The translations under genes were made by a program, and so were the position numbers. Below the pieces are notes generated by a model. That model was not told the DNA's origin. It ran no database searches and worked only from the letters and a program-made list of their open reading frames with translations. A DNA stretch of 64,000 nucleotides from Astrocystis sublimbata (lineage: Eukaryota > Ascomycota > Sordariomycetes > Xylariales > Xylariaceae): contig JAJNNY010000006.1 in NCBI GenBank assembly GCA_022453515.1, positions 682,001 to 746,000 of the forward strand, in the 5' to 3' direction. Below, one piece after another: positions 45,080 to 55,567 of this stretch; the stretch's first letter is position 1, and every line of letters starts with the position of its first letter.

Positions 45080-48052
45080 GGTGATAGGGCTTGAGGGAGA
45101 GGGGAGAATAGACGGGGAGGAGAGGTGGGAGGAGATGGGGCTGTTTACATCTTATACTCGATATAGACTGAAGCGGCATAACGACTTACTTATTGTCTAC
45201 ACTAACTACTACTGCTGCTACAGACTTACACTTGCACTCATTCATTCACATACATGATGGCCAACCAACATTCGGCCACCACACATACATACCAACCATA
45301 CCGCCAGTTTGCTGCTATTCCGGTTACCGTTGACCGCAACCCTATTCCATGCGTAGCGCGGCCGCCAAACCTGCCGGAGTGTGGATTGTGGGTTCAAGGC
45401 ATGGGCGCCGATTGGTGCCGTGGCCCTTGTTGCGCCCCAGGCCTGGTTTTTGCGCGCGGGACTTGCTGGTGTTTGGTTTCATGGTCTCGTCCAACAACTT
45501 AACAAGCCTGACAGAGCGACAGGGGGGACCACACCGCTTCCCAAGTCTCGCGCTTTTCAGTGGGGAACGAAAAGATAACACACAACACCCCTATTTCCTA
45601 ATTTCCCAATTTCGATCTTCTGCTCCTCACTTTGGTCAATTCCTTCCCCCAGCCATCGTCAACCACGTCAATCGACCCGGCCCACAGCCCGCTCTTGGAA
45701 TGGGTTCGGTTTCCGCTAGTTCGGCGCGGCCAGGCGCGGTTGGTTATCGTTCCACGCTTAGCCATCGAAAGGGAGGAATGAGGGGGAACGCAAGTCAGTA
45801 GTTCATCGCTGCGCGAAGAGGGGACTGACTAGGTACTTAGTACCAGTTAGTGTAGATGTGGGTGAGCCAGAATGGGAATTGACGATGGGGTTGTTGGAAT
45901 ATCACATCGTGGTCAGTTGTGGTCTGGTGGTGTGTGCGTGCCCAACCCAACCACCTCGCCATTTTCCTTAGTCACCTCGGTCACCTAACCCTTGATCATA
46001 CATATTCTCATCGTGCTGTTTGGAACGAGCGGTCCGGACCGCTGCCAAGACCATTCCGCTGACTGAGGAGGAGATTAAGAGGTGAATACTTCACTGATGC
46101 TATCGAACTCTGTCAAGACTCAACGAAGGTAACAAACAGACAGCCTGGGTTCGATTTTCCACATGCTCGATATGCTTCGTGCTCACGTTAGATGACCAAC
46201 TCAAGCTTGGGTCGGCGTCCTATTTCGGGGCTTACATACAGTCACCCAAGCTTGGTATGCATATTCAAAACCCGTATTATCATGCAGAGCACTCGCTTCA
46301 TGGGAGAGGGGAGGGTGTACAAGTGATCAATGACAGCTCGTCGCCGTTGCTGATGGGACAATGTGATCGCATACTACATCCGATTTGCTGGGCTTCGAAT
46401 CGACGTCTCATCAACAAGTGCAGCAAGGTGTCACTTGAGCAGCCATATCTAGTAAGATATCTCGTGGACTTGGGCTTTATTCGGGTTGTTGTCACAAGGT
46501 CGTATTGAAAAACGGCACGAGCCAATCCGAGTGTCGGAGCTGACCTCCCAATTGCGCGGAGGCTCAGGACCAGTTCCATCGCTTGCAATGTGGCTGAGGC
46601 TGGCTGGTGAGACCCTTGCAGATGCACTGTTCACCAAACAAATCCCAAAATAGTAGCAGATATATTAAGTAGTGAGCGGTCATCCAAGACCCTTAATCCT
46701 TATTATCTCCGTGTGCCACCCCAGAATATCACATATCCCATTAACCGAATCGTCTCACCCAAAGTAGTTGAAGCCTTATGAAATTGAGATAGGATACAGC
46801 CCAGCAGAGGGACAGCGACGAGCTTGTCCAGGGCGAAGTAATTAGGGCTTCTTGATTAAAGACCATCCGGTTTACACAGCGCTTATCGTCACCGACGGTT
46901 GGCCTTTTGCATGCATAATCAAGTCTAGACTTTAATTGATGTAGACCAGTCCGCAGTATTTGTTTAGAATGTCTCGCGTGGTAAGATAGTCAAATGCCTT
47001 GACACTACGCCCTGAATCGAATCACGTAAACAAGGGTCACTGAGACTCGTCATCCTGAGTAAGCATGCACTTGCTACCATGACTTTCTAGACTTTCTCTA
47101 TAAAACTCATTCATAACACAATCATTCTATATTTGTTACAGTCTCTGTCGTCAGGCGTATCAAAGTGTTTGCATCTGTGCGCATCGGCTGTTTACTCGAA
47201 TTTGACGACTTCGAGATAGAGACTTTAGCAGGATGTTGGCAATATGTAGTGCTCGCTTAGGCGGCGCGGACTTTTAGCTGTCATCGATGTTGTTTATTTA
47301 CTTGTTTCTACTCAACTTGTTCGACAAACGAATACCCCAGCAAGTTTTCGCTTTGTGTGTTTGGGATTATTGCATGTATGACTCTCAACCTAAGTCATAA
47401 TTCCTGACATGATCTCGTCGCGAAGGTTCAATCCCACTAAGTTGTATTGTTACTGTATCGCGAAGCGAATCGATGTTACTCGCGATCCTTCGTGTTAGCA
47501 ATACCAATTTGACGTTAGATAAATTTAATAATTCTGCGATCTAAGCTGATTGGTAACCCTGCCAGTGATTGAGGTGCGTGCTATTATTGCGAATTCGATA
47601 TATCTCAGCAAACTTGATAATTCTTTCTTTCTCTTTTTCACAAGTTATTTGTGTGTATAGAGTAAGCATATCCTTGTCGTGTCAAACTGTGCAACCACGA
47701 TCAAGTTGTTATCGGGGCTAAAGGCTGTTCATTGTCCGGCTGGATCTTGCTGGGCTTGCAACCCCTTGCTTGAGCAACACTTTGTTTCTCTACTTTGACG
47801 AATAGAACAATGGCCAAAGACCCAAGCTGCCGACAAAAGACAAGGGTAACCGGTTTCGGATCTCTGAATGCGGCGTGTTTGAGGAATCTGCATTGAAGTC
47901 GCTTTGCAATGTCAATGACATTGGCCCAGCGTGCAAGGAAGCGAATGCCTCTTGTTGTGATAAAAAGCTTTGTGTAGACGCAACTTACACTCGATAATAT
48001 GTAATAACATTCGCAACAGGATCTACCAATACTGAAAGATACTTGATACATC
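45080..48052. other. Gene-poor region
   Basis: About 3 kb, AT-rich in 46.6-47.7 kb. No sure gene. A weak three-exon candidate (45700-46190) is discussed in findings. No transposon ends or tRNA were seen. Confidence 0.4.
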
Positions 48053-49286
48053 ATGTTTTTCTGGGTGTTCATAAGCGTAATAATATTGATCGGCATCCAG
48101 ACTCAGTTGGACGTTCCCAACTTTCTGAAGCCAAATAAAATCGCTGCGTCTCCAGCTTCTCCTCCGACTGTCTCGACCACTGCGATCAAAACTACGACAA
48201 CTAAGAATAACAAACCGACCCCGGTACCTGTAATTAGTAGCCAACGTCCCGAAAGTTTCAAAGTTCCCACTGCCCCCTTGACGATGGAAAGCAAGTGGCC
48301 CAACTATAAGAGCGAGCATCTAGCTTCACTGTCAAGTGAAAATATACTCGATTTACCGTGGGAGCTCCAGGATTGCGACTTCCAATCTCTTGAAAACGGG
48401 GCTGCCCCGCTTAGCTGGCCGCTCGATATTGCAGAAAGCATCAACCTTAGACAATGGCAAGCTGCGGTACGTTATCTCTGGGGTGAACCTAATTCTTAAT
48501 TTGGCTATATTAGAGCGAGAAGCAAGATCCAATTTTCCTGAAGCAGAAGGGGTGCTTTTTGGGAATGGCGAATCCTCACACATCCTACCAACCACTCTTG
48601 GTGTGATTAGCCGTTACTGACTTTGCGTATCACAGTATCGCCAATTGAGAGAACTGAAACGACTGAGCACCATCCATGAAGCCGCGCTTATTACGCAATA
48701 CGGATTAGATCAGTTCCAAAGCTTCCTTTCTGATCTGGATACTCTGGTAGGAAAGCCATTACGGTTCGGCTGCTCTACACTGGAGCGCTTGCAGTCTCAG
48801 CTCTACGAAATCAAAGACATCAACATCCTCCAAGGACATGAGCTTCAACCAATATTGAGCAATATACTAAGAGAAGCCCACATTGATCTACTCAACTATA
48901 ACCTGGGAACGAATCATACGCATTTGATACCGTCCTGGGCTCGTCATGCACCCGAGCTTCAGAGTCGTATGTGCGCCGACAGAGACTGCTTTAGAATAGG
49001 GGAGGAGGTGCTGGATATCGTGACGCTCCAGATCCCGGACAACATTCTCGAGGGCGTGCAAAAGGCACAATCCATAACCGGCCCCAATGGTCCTTTTCTA
49101 AAAGCTCTGGCACTACTTTCGCGTTATCTGGAGAGAACGGCAACGTTGCTTTCAAAGTATATAGCACGTCTTTACACCGTGGAGATAGTTGCTGGAGTCC
49201 TCGCTATCGCCATCTTGTTTCTTATCAAGTATTCGTTGGGCTCATTGATCAGGCGGGTACGAAATATTAGGGTGAGAAATGACTAA
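48053..49286 (+). CDS. Orphan protein with N-terminal signal and C-terminal membrane anchor
   Basis: Two exons: 48053-48466 and 48636-49286 (intron 169 bases, GTACGT...TCACAG, in phase), 354 residues. Not recognised. Residues 1-18 (MFFWVFISVIILIGIQTQ) look like a signal peptide or signal anchor. A Thr/Lys/Pro-rich low-complexity linker follows (about 30-70), then a helical domain with LRELKRLSTIHEAALITQYG, four or more cysteines (QDCDF, FGCST, MCADRDCF) and one NHT glycosylation sequon. A single C-terminal membrane helix (about residues 322-342, AGVLAIAILFLIKYSLGSLI) is followed by a short basic tail (RRVRNIRVRND). The topology suggests a surface or organelle membrane protein with a large lumenal or extracellular domain. 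Gene-poor, AT-richer surroundings. Confidence 0.6.
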
Positions 49287-49971
49287 CCTCGACGGGCTGA
49301 GGAGAATTTGTTCGTAACCATTAACTACTGCTATAAGTCGGGCCAGGGGAATTTGGTGTTCTGTTTATTTTCTAATGAGGAAATTATTTGCTTGGTGGTA
49401 CCAATGGTAAACGGCAAAATTTTCATGGCGATATTACGTTTCGTGGGATAAGGAATCATATATCCAAGGACATCTGGGAAAAGGTTAGCTAGTTGGTTCA
49501 ATACAAAGTTCTCTGCAGCATGAGTTTTAGAATTGGAGTTGCTAGCAAAGCTGGGTTTAGTGATTGTTTGAAATTTCTACTATGGGTGGGTGCTATGTTA
49601 ATTAATACATACTTGTTAACATATGTGATAGAGACAGACCACCAAATAATACTGCCTTCCACACATATCTCTAATGATATTCCCGCATGTTATACATACA
49701 TTCTTACCTACTAAGTTGGCATCTTTAAAAAAGATGTAAAAAAAACAAATAGGTAAGTAACTCATGTTATGCAGTATTTATCTTATACACTGTGGGACGT
49801 TGGATTACCGTGTGGGATACATCCACGTAATACGACTAGACTGTACGATTCCAGGCACAAAGTAGCGTCCGTACTGCATACATAAGCAACACCAATCAAT
49901 CAATTGCTAGATCGATCGGCGGGTGCGTATCTGTCTTTGGACATCTAGTACACAAGGGAGGAAGATAGAGC
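49287..49971. other. AT-rich intergenic region
   Basis: Between the orphan protein gene and the tRNA. Rich in A/T runs; no coding pattern. Confidence 0.4.
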
Positions 49972-49981
49972 AAAAACAAAA
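49972..49981 (-). terminator. RNA polymerase III terminator of tRNA-Arg
   Basis: Immediately 3' of the tRNA on the minus strand the sequence reads ttttgttttt, two T runs of the kind that end polymerase III transcripts. Confidence 0.75.
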
Positions 49982-50067
49982 CGACCCAGACGGGACTCGA
50001 ACCCACAATCTTTGCCACATCCAGTTAGTACCGGAAAGCAACGCCTTAGCCATTAGGCCACCAGGCC
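49982..50067 (-). tRNA. tRNA-Arg (anticodon CCG) with 13-base intron
   Basis: 86 bases that fold as a 73-base tRNA plus a 13-base intron (50030-50018) placed after position 37. Acceptor stem ggcctgg pairs with ctgggtc (three G-U wobbles) with discriminator G. The D arm is gcctaatggctaaggc. The anticodon stem ttgct pairs with ggcaa across loop ttccgg/t, giving anticodon CCG at 50034-50032. The T arm carries ttcgagt. The D and T arms resemble known eukaryotic tRNA-Arg(CCG). No CCA is encoded, as expected for a nuclear gene. A T-run terminator follows directly. Confidence 0.9.
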
Positions 50068-50481
50068 GGACAATGATGCATGACTCTGTAAAAGTGTGTA
50101 TATTCCTAACAACCACACCAGCCCTGACTTCTTGCTCCATTGCTGTATCATTCAGATCCCACGAGATCACACAAAGGGAGTATCACAAAACAATCACTCA
50201 ACAATACATATCAAGTCTCATTATCACACTCAACTTAGCCTTATTCCGTTGTATATGAGTTTGACAGCAGCTTATTCAATAGATGAAACAACACAGCAGC
50301 TTTGCTCGGCAGCCCAAGGACCCGCTAATAGTATGAAACTCCGGTATTAGGAGTTAGTAGCCGCTGAGGTATTACGCAGTGCGAGTGCGGTATGCACAAA
50401 GACTCATAATAGTCAAAGGTACCAGATGCCGATACATTGATCGCTATTCTAAATCGCCAGTAACACTCTGCGCTTCAAACC
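50068..50481. other. Intergenic, divergent promoters
   Basis: Upstream of both the tRNA gene and the M20 peptidase gene. Nothing specific was recognised. Confidence 0.4.
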
Positions 50482-51764
50482 ATGGACCACCCAGTAGTCG
50501 ACCTGTTGAAATCGCTAATGTCAATTGTCAGCACAAGCGAGCTGGAACATGACATTGGCGTCTTCTTGGAGCACCACCTCCACAGCCTGGGGTACACCGT
50601 CGAGCGCATCGCCATCGCGCCGGGGTCCACACGTCACAATGTATACGCCTACCTCGGCGCCGCCCGTCAGACGCGGATCCTTCTCACGGCGCACATGGAC
50701 ACGGTGCCGCCGCACATTCCGATGACCGTCGATGGCGATGTAATTCGCGGGAGGGGCTCTTCGGACGATCTCGGGCCGTTGGCCGCTCAGATCGTGGCTG
50801 TGGAGGAGCTGAGGAAAGAAGGCAGGCTCCGCGCAGAGGGTGATGTCGGGTTGTTGTTCGTGGTGGGCGAGGAGAATGGCGGCCATGGGATGGTCGCCGC
50901 CAACGATATGGGGGTGAAGTGGGAGTCGGGCATCTTTGCCGAGCCGACGGAGAGCAAGCTTGCAAAAGGACACAAGGGGCAAGTAGCCTTTGAGGTCATC
51001 GCTCGAGGGGTCGCCTGGTAAGTGCATCTTTTGCGACAACGAGCTTGTCAACCTGATGACCATGTTAATGATGCGCTTTAAGTCACTCGGGGTATCCTCA
51101 TCTCGGCAAAAGCGCAACCTCAACGCTTCTCACTGTGCTGAATGAGCTCTCTGCGACAAGCTGGCCGGAATCTGAGCTACTGGGCCCTTCGACATTCAAC
51201 ATTGGGACCCTCGAGGGTGGCGAGAAGCACAACATTGTGGCTCCGTCGGCCAAGGCTCTCTGTGAAGTCCGCAGTACGTAATCGCTGAGATTCTTGAAGC
51301 CTTTGAAACCCCCCCTATTAGCATTCATAGAGGCATGCGTTCTCCTAATGGGGATCATTGCTTTTGAAACATCTGCAACCTCCCTAGCCAAGGGGCAGTC
51401 GGGGGCTTAGTTGTTAAAATGAGAAATTACTGACTACTGCGACTCCCTCCTAGTGGTCTCTGACCTTCCTGGAATCAAAGCAAAGCTTGCAGAGATCATA
51501 TCCCGACATCCAGATGTGGAGCTGAAGTTCGTCTTTGAATACCCTGAGGCTCTCCTGGATTGGGAGATAGAGGGTTTCGAGGCTGCCCCAGTGGCTTTTG
51601 GAACCGACGTACCCCGGCTGAAGGACGAGCTATGCAACAAGAGGGTCTTGTACGGCCCTGGATCAATCCTGGTCGCCCATGGACCGGATGAGTATATCCG
51701 TGTACCAGAGCTTATTGAAAGTATATCTGGGTACAAGAAGCTAGCCCTTCACTTCCTCCAGTGA
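50482..51764 (+). CDS. M20 family metallopeptidase (acetylornithine deacetylase-like)
   Basis: Three exons: 50482-51017, 51083-51273, 51454-51764; 345 residues, introns of 65 and 180 bases, GT-AG and in phase. Di-zinc amidohydrolase of the ArgE/DapE/CPG2/ACY1 group. Metal and catalytic residues: LLTAHMDTVP (His71, Asp73), GRGSSDDLGPLAA (bridging Asp95 or 96), VVGEENGGHG (catalytic Glu and metal Glu), FAEPTESKL, and the late His in LVAHGPDEYIRVPEL. The dimerisation insert starts at GHKGQVAFEVIARGVACHSGYPHLG. No secretion signal, so probably cytosolic. Substrate (N-acetylornithine or another N-acyl amino acid) unknown. Confidence 0.9.
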
Positions 51765-54700
51765 GGAGGACTCACGTTTTAGTATAGCTAAGGATAGTCG
51801 CGCCCTTCGGGATACGCGGAGCTACAACAACTCTCGACTGACCGGGGATCTGTGCTTCGATGAAAGCAATCACTGTATACAATTGCCGAGATTCACGAAG
51901 CACGCAAGTAACTTGATATCAAAGGCCATTTAATTGCGTGTAAGTAAATGCATTGGAAGGTTTCAATGGAAAGAAGCTGCTCCCTGGTTGGTCAGCAACC
52001 GAGTCTGGGAGAGACGGAACTCTTGGATTGAACATTGCAATGATTGAACACTGCGATGATTGTATATGTCTTAGCTTAGCTTTCTTCTATGGCTTTAGCT
52101 CGCTTATCGCTGCTGCATTCGTAATTTCAAGGTTACAAGTGCGTAATGCTGAGCTTGTACTTGTGATCTCTGGACTTGATGGTCTTGTAACCTAGGGATA
52201 CAGTGACTCAAGGTGTATGCAAGACCGGGAAAGGCTTTTACGGGGTTGGTGTAACTGCACACTTGGGTAAGTAGATAATGCGACTCTCATCGGTGCCAAT
52301 AATCACCAAAGGAGAAGGTGACCCCCCATGAAGTAACTCGTATAGCCGCAGTCATGAAAAACTTTACACGACGAAAGCAAAATGATAGAATGACTCCTTC
52401 ATGCAGATGAGATCAATCTATGACTAGTAACGCGAATACCGAGATAGGCTATCTCCAGCCGACCGGATGCATGTTGCATGTTGCGGGTGGGCTATAACCA
52501 CAGCATATATGCCGTAGGTCACACTATTGGCTGCAATCGTGTCTCTCCTTTGCGCCACTTGCTCGATTCAATCCGAGATCCCGAATCCTACTCTGCTGCT
52601 CTGCGCGAGAGATGGACCTGCAAATGATCAAGATGGATGGCTAAGGTTTCGCTAATCGAAGTATCTAGATCTTTGCTGCGTATTACTGTACGTCTCGTGT
52701 GACCCCTGGTCGCTACTCTTGCGACCCAATAGACTCTTCTCGGACATAAGTCGTGAAATTGACCTGACTTCCGACTTCGTGGTAAGGCCCTTACGAAGCG
52801 GAAAAAGCGTGAGTCCAGTGAGGTCCTCAATTTTGTCACGATAGCATTCTATGTATGACACCAACAGAACACGCAAGTTCCACCGCAATGACGAAATTAT
52901 CTACAGTAGCTTAGTCACCGAGAAAGGGCGAACTGATTGTTGGTCCAGTTGTTAGCGAGTGGGGAAGAATACAACTACGTTTTCTCGTAGCCACCCTACC
53001 GAGCTACCTGTGTGGACTACGAGTGCGTCCTTCTGGTCAGCACCTTATTGTGTGAATCGGGCCAATTGAGGGTTCGAGGGCGTACTGGCATCCGAACCAG
53101 CGACGGGACCGGCGAGTCTAGGCCGAACAGTCCTCAGAAGATTGTCGTGTGCGTCTTGGCGACCACGTTATAGAGGTGAGCGGGGAGGACTACAGATGCG
53201 ACGATACTTTCTGCTTTCGACGGGCTCGCAGCTGTCAAGCGAACATCCGAGGCCAGAGTGGATGCGAAAGATGCAACCAAAGATGCGAAACTGCACAGGT
53301 CAGCATCTTAGTGCGACTTCAGATGGCGAATAAGGGCTCGCGCGGGTTGGACAGACTGACGACAGAGGCGTTCAAGGGCAGCATGCAGGTCCCAGGTGGA
53401 GCTAGCAACAGTAAAAGCTGACGGCTAGGGCGAGGCGAAACGACTAAAGGGCCATGTATGTACTTAGTAGACAAGACGCACATGGGCAGAAGCGAGGAGA
53501 TGAACACCCGTCTCAGCCCGAGTAGGAAAGGCGGGCTCGGGCGGGCAGGGCAGGGCAGGGCAGGGCCAGTACTAATCTTAGGCACACGCATGCATTCCGT
53601 ATGCAGACGGGCGAGACGGGCAGCATGCAGCACACCTGCAAGTCGATTTACTAGGCGCAGTTCTTCTGGTCGTTTTTAGTGGGCCCGTGTCGCCAGGTCA
53701 GGTAGGTGGTACAGTCGAAAGGCTACTGTCTCCCGCTTTATTCGCTCATCGAAAGCCACAGTGCCGGGTGAGCGTAGGACTTAGATTGAGTTGCGATCCA
53801 TATTTCCGACCACACCAGAGCGAACCAGAGCCAATCTGAGATGAGCACTGAGATGAGGTGACAGGGCACTGCAGGGGGTTGCGATGCGCTGCTCACATAC
53901 TTATCCATACTAAGTACATAGTATCATTCATTCTCTGATTGCGAGGTGCTGCGACGGCGGAACAGATCAATTACTCGTAACTAGTCGCTCTCGTTTCGAT
54001 CCTCAGTGACGTAGTTCGTCTAGCCCAGCATCCAAGCCGGGATTTATCATCAAGCCGAAGACAAGCTCACTTGGCGTCTGGGGAATCTCTTGGAGCGGCG
54101 CCGAAAGTGCTTGGGCGGACGGGAGTATCTCTTGGTTACTTGGCGGCCGGTATTGCTCCTGTGTCGTGAAACTACCGCGACAGGCTAACCGTTGGATGGA
54201 CTGGAATGGTAAGCTATGTGAAGCCGACCTCATTTCGTTAACTGTGCTAGCGTCGACGGTTTCAATGCGCAATGCGCCGGCTTCTGCGCAGGGAACTTTC
54301 CACTGCAGCAGATAGTACAGCTAGCAGACCTAGTGGGCTCGTGGGCTTAGATAGTATGCGAAAAGGATTGCGCCAACCTGCATGGGCGTACCTACCCAAG
54401 ACATGGCGCTAGGGAGTGCGCTAGTGCAGCGGCGCGGAAATAAGGTTTTTCGTTGGTTTCCCCGGATGACCCGAATCCATCCACTCAAAGCCCACTGCGC
54501 GAGCAATCCATGCTGGTTTGGGCCTGGCAGCCACAGCTGGTACAGTAATAATCTGAGCGCCTCGTGGTGGCCTAGCGCGCATTGCTTTCAGCTCGCCCCA
54601 GCCCAGCAGAGCACCAGCAGAGCACCGGACGAGCCAGCGCCCGTCAGTACCAGAGCATCGGGCGCACACCACGGGCTGCGCAACTTCAGCAGAGTCCATC

Positions 54701-55567
54701 AATTGCATCTCCTCGACCGGGCAGTCTGTCTGTACCTGCTCGCCTGGGTAGGTCTTCTCTCTGTCTTGGAAACTCAAGTCGCAATGCTCAATACCTACCT
54801 AGGTACTCTTTCTGCTTTCTGTTGATCTAATCAATCAGGGGTAGTATCGTTCAAGCTGGGTATCCCTGCTCTGATATTGCTATATCTCATGAGATATGCT
54901 ACCGTGCATGTGCGCATTCGGTACGGCCAGTAAGGAATAGTCGTGCAAGGTTGGTTGTGAGGGACGGAGTAGCGCAGCTTGCATCGCTTTCTCGGCTTGG
55001 GAGAGCCATCCATCATCACCATCACCTTCACCACCAGGCCCTAGTAAGGCAGTAGTAAGTCCACGTCAACTCATAGGCTACCTGCCTTCAAGTAAGCATC
55101 CTGAATTCGGTTCCCGCGAGATCTCCTTCGTCTTAAGTCCGATTACTATTGGCTGATGCCCCATCCCCATCACAGACCCATCGCATGGCTCCTCTCTGTC
55201 TGCCCCTAGCCACATGGTCGAAGACCTACCGAGCTCCTAGCTCGCCTACCTGCTATCTCGATTCTAAGAATAGCCGGTTCAGGATCCGTGGTCCACCGTG
55301 CCGATCATGATTGTAAGTCCTTCTCCTTCTCCTGCTTCCGCCACCGAGACGACAAGATGAGACTCTGGATATAAGAGTCTCGGGTCGTCCGTCGTTGCTA
55401 TCGACTTCTTTTTTGTATCATCACCCACATTCCCTTCTCCTCACCTCTTCCTTTCTTCTTCCTCTTCGCTGGATTAGAGTTGCCTTAAGAAGCATACTCG
55501 TTTAATTCCCTCCTTTCCTCACTTCCAGCTTTTCTCATCAAAGTGACTCTCGCTTGACGTTTTCAAG
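51765..55567. other. Long gene-free region
   Basis: About 3.8 kb. Many short open frames on both strands, none with family features. Holds a GGGCA tract with G-quadruplex potential at 53533-53565 and TACCTA palindromes near 54790-54806. The last 250 bases are the GMC gene promoter with long CT-rich tracts. Confidence 0.45.
55370..55376 (+). promoter_or_regulatory. Candidate TATA box of the GMC gene
   Basis: tataaga about 198 bases upstream of the ATG at 55568, followed by a CT-rich leader (55430-55550) as is common in highly expressed fungal genes. Confidence 0.45.

Noticed and set aside
46131..46160. gggttcgat word resembling a tRNA B box
   Set aside because: No cloverleaf can be folded around it.
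47420..47445. ggttcaatccc word resembling a tRNA T arm
   Set aside because: No matching D arm or acceptor stem nearby.
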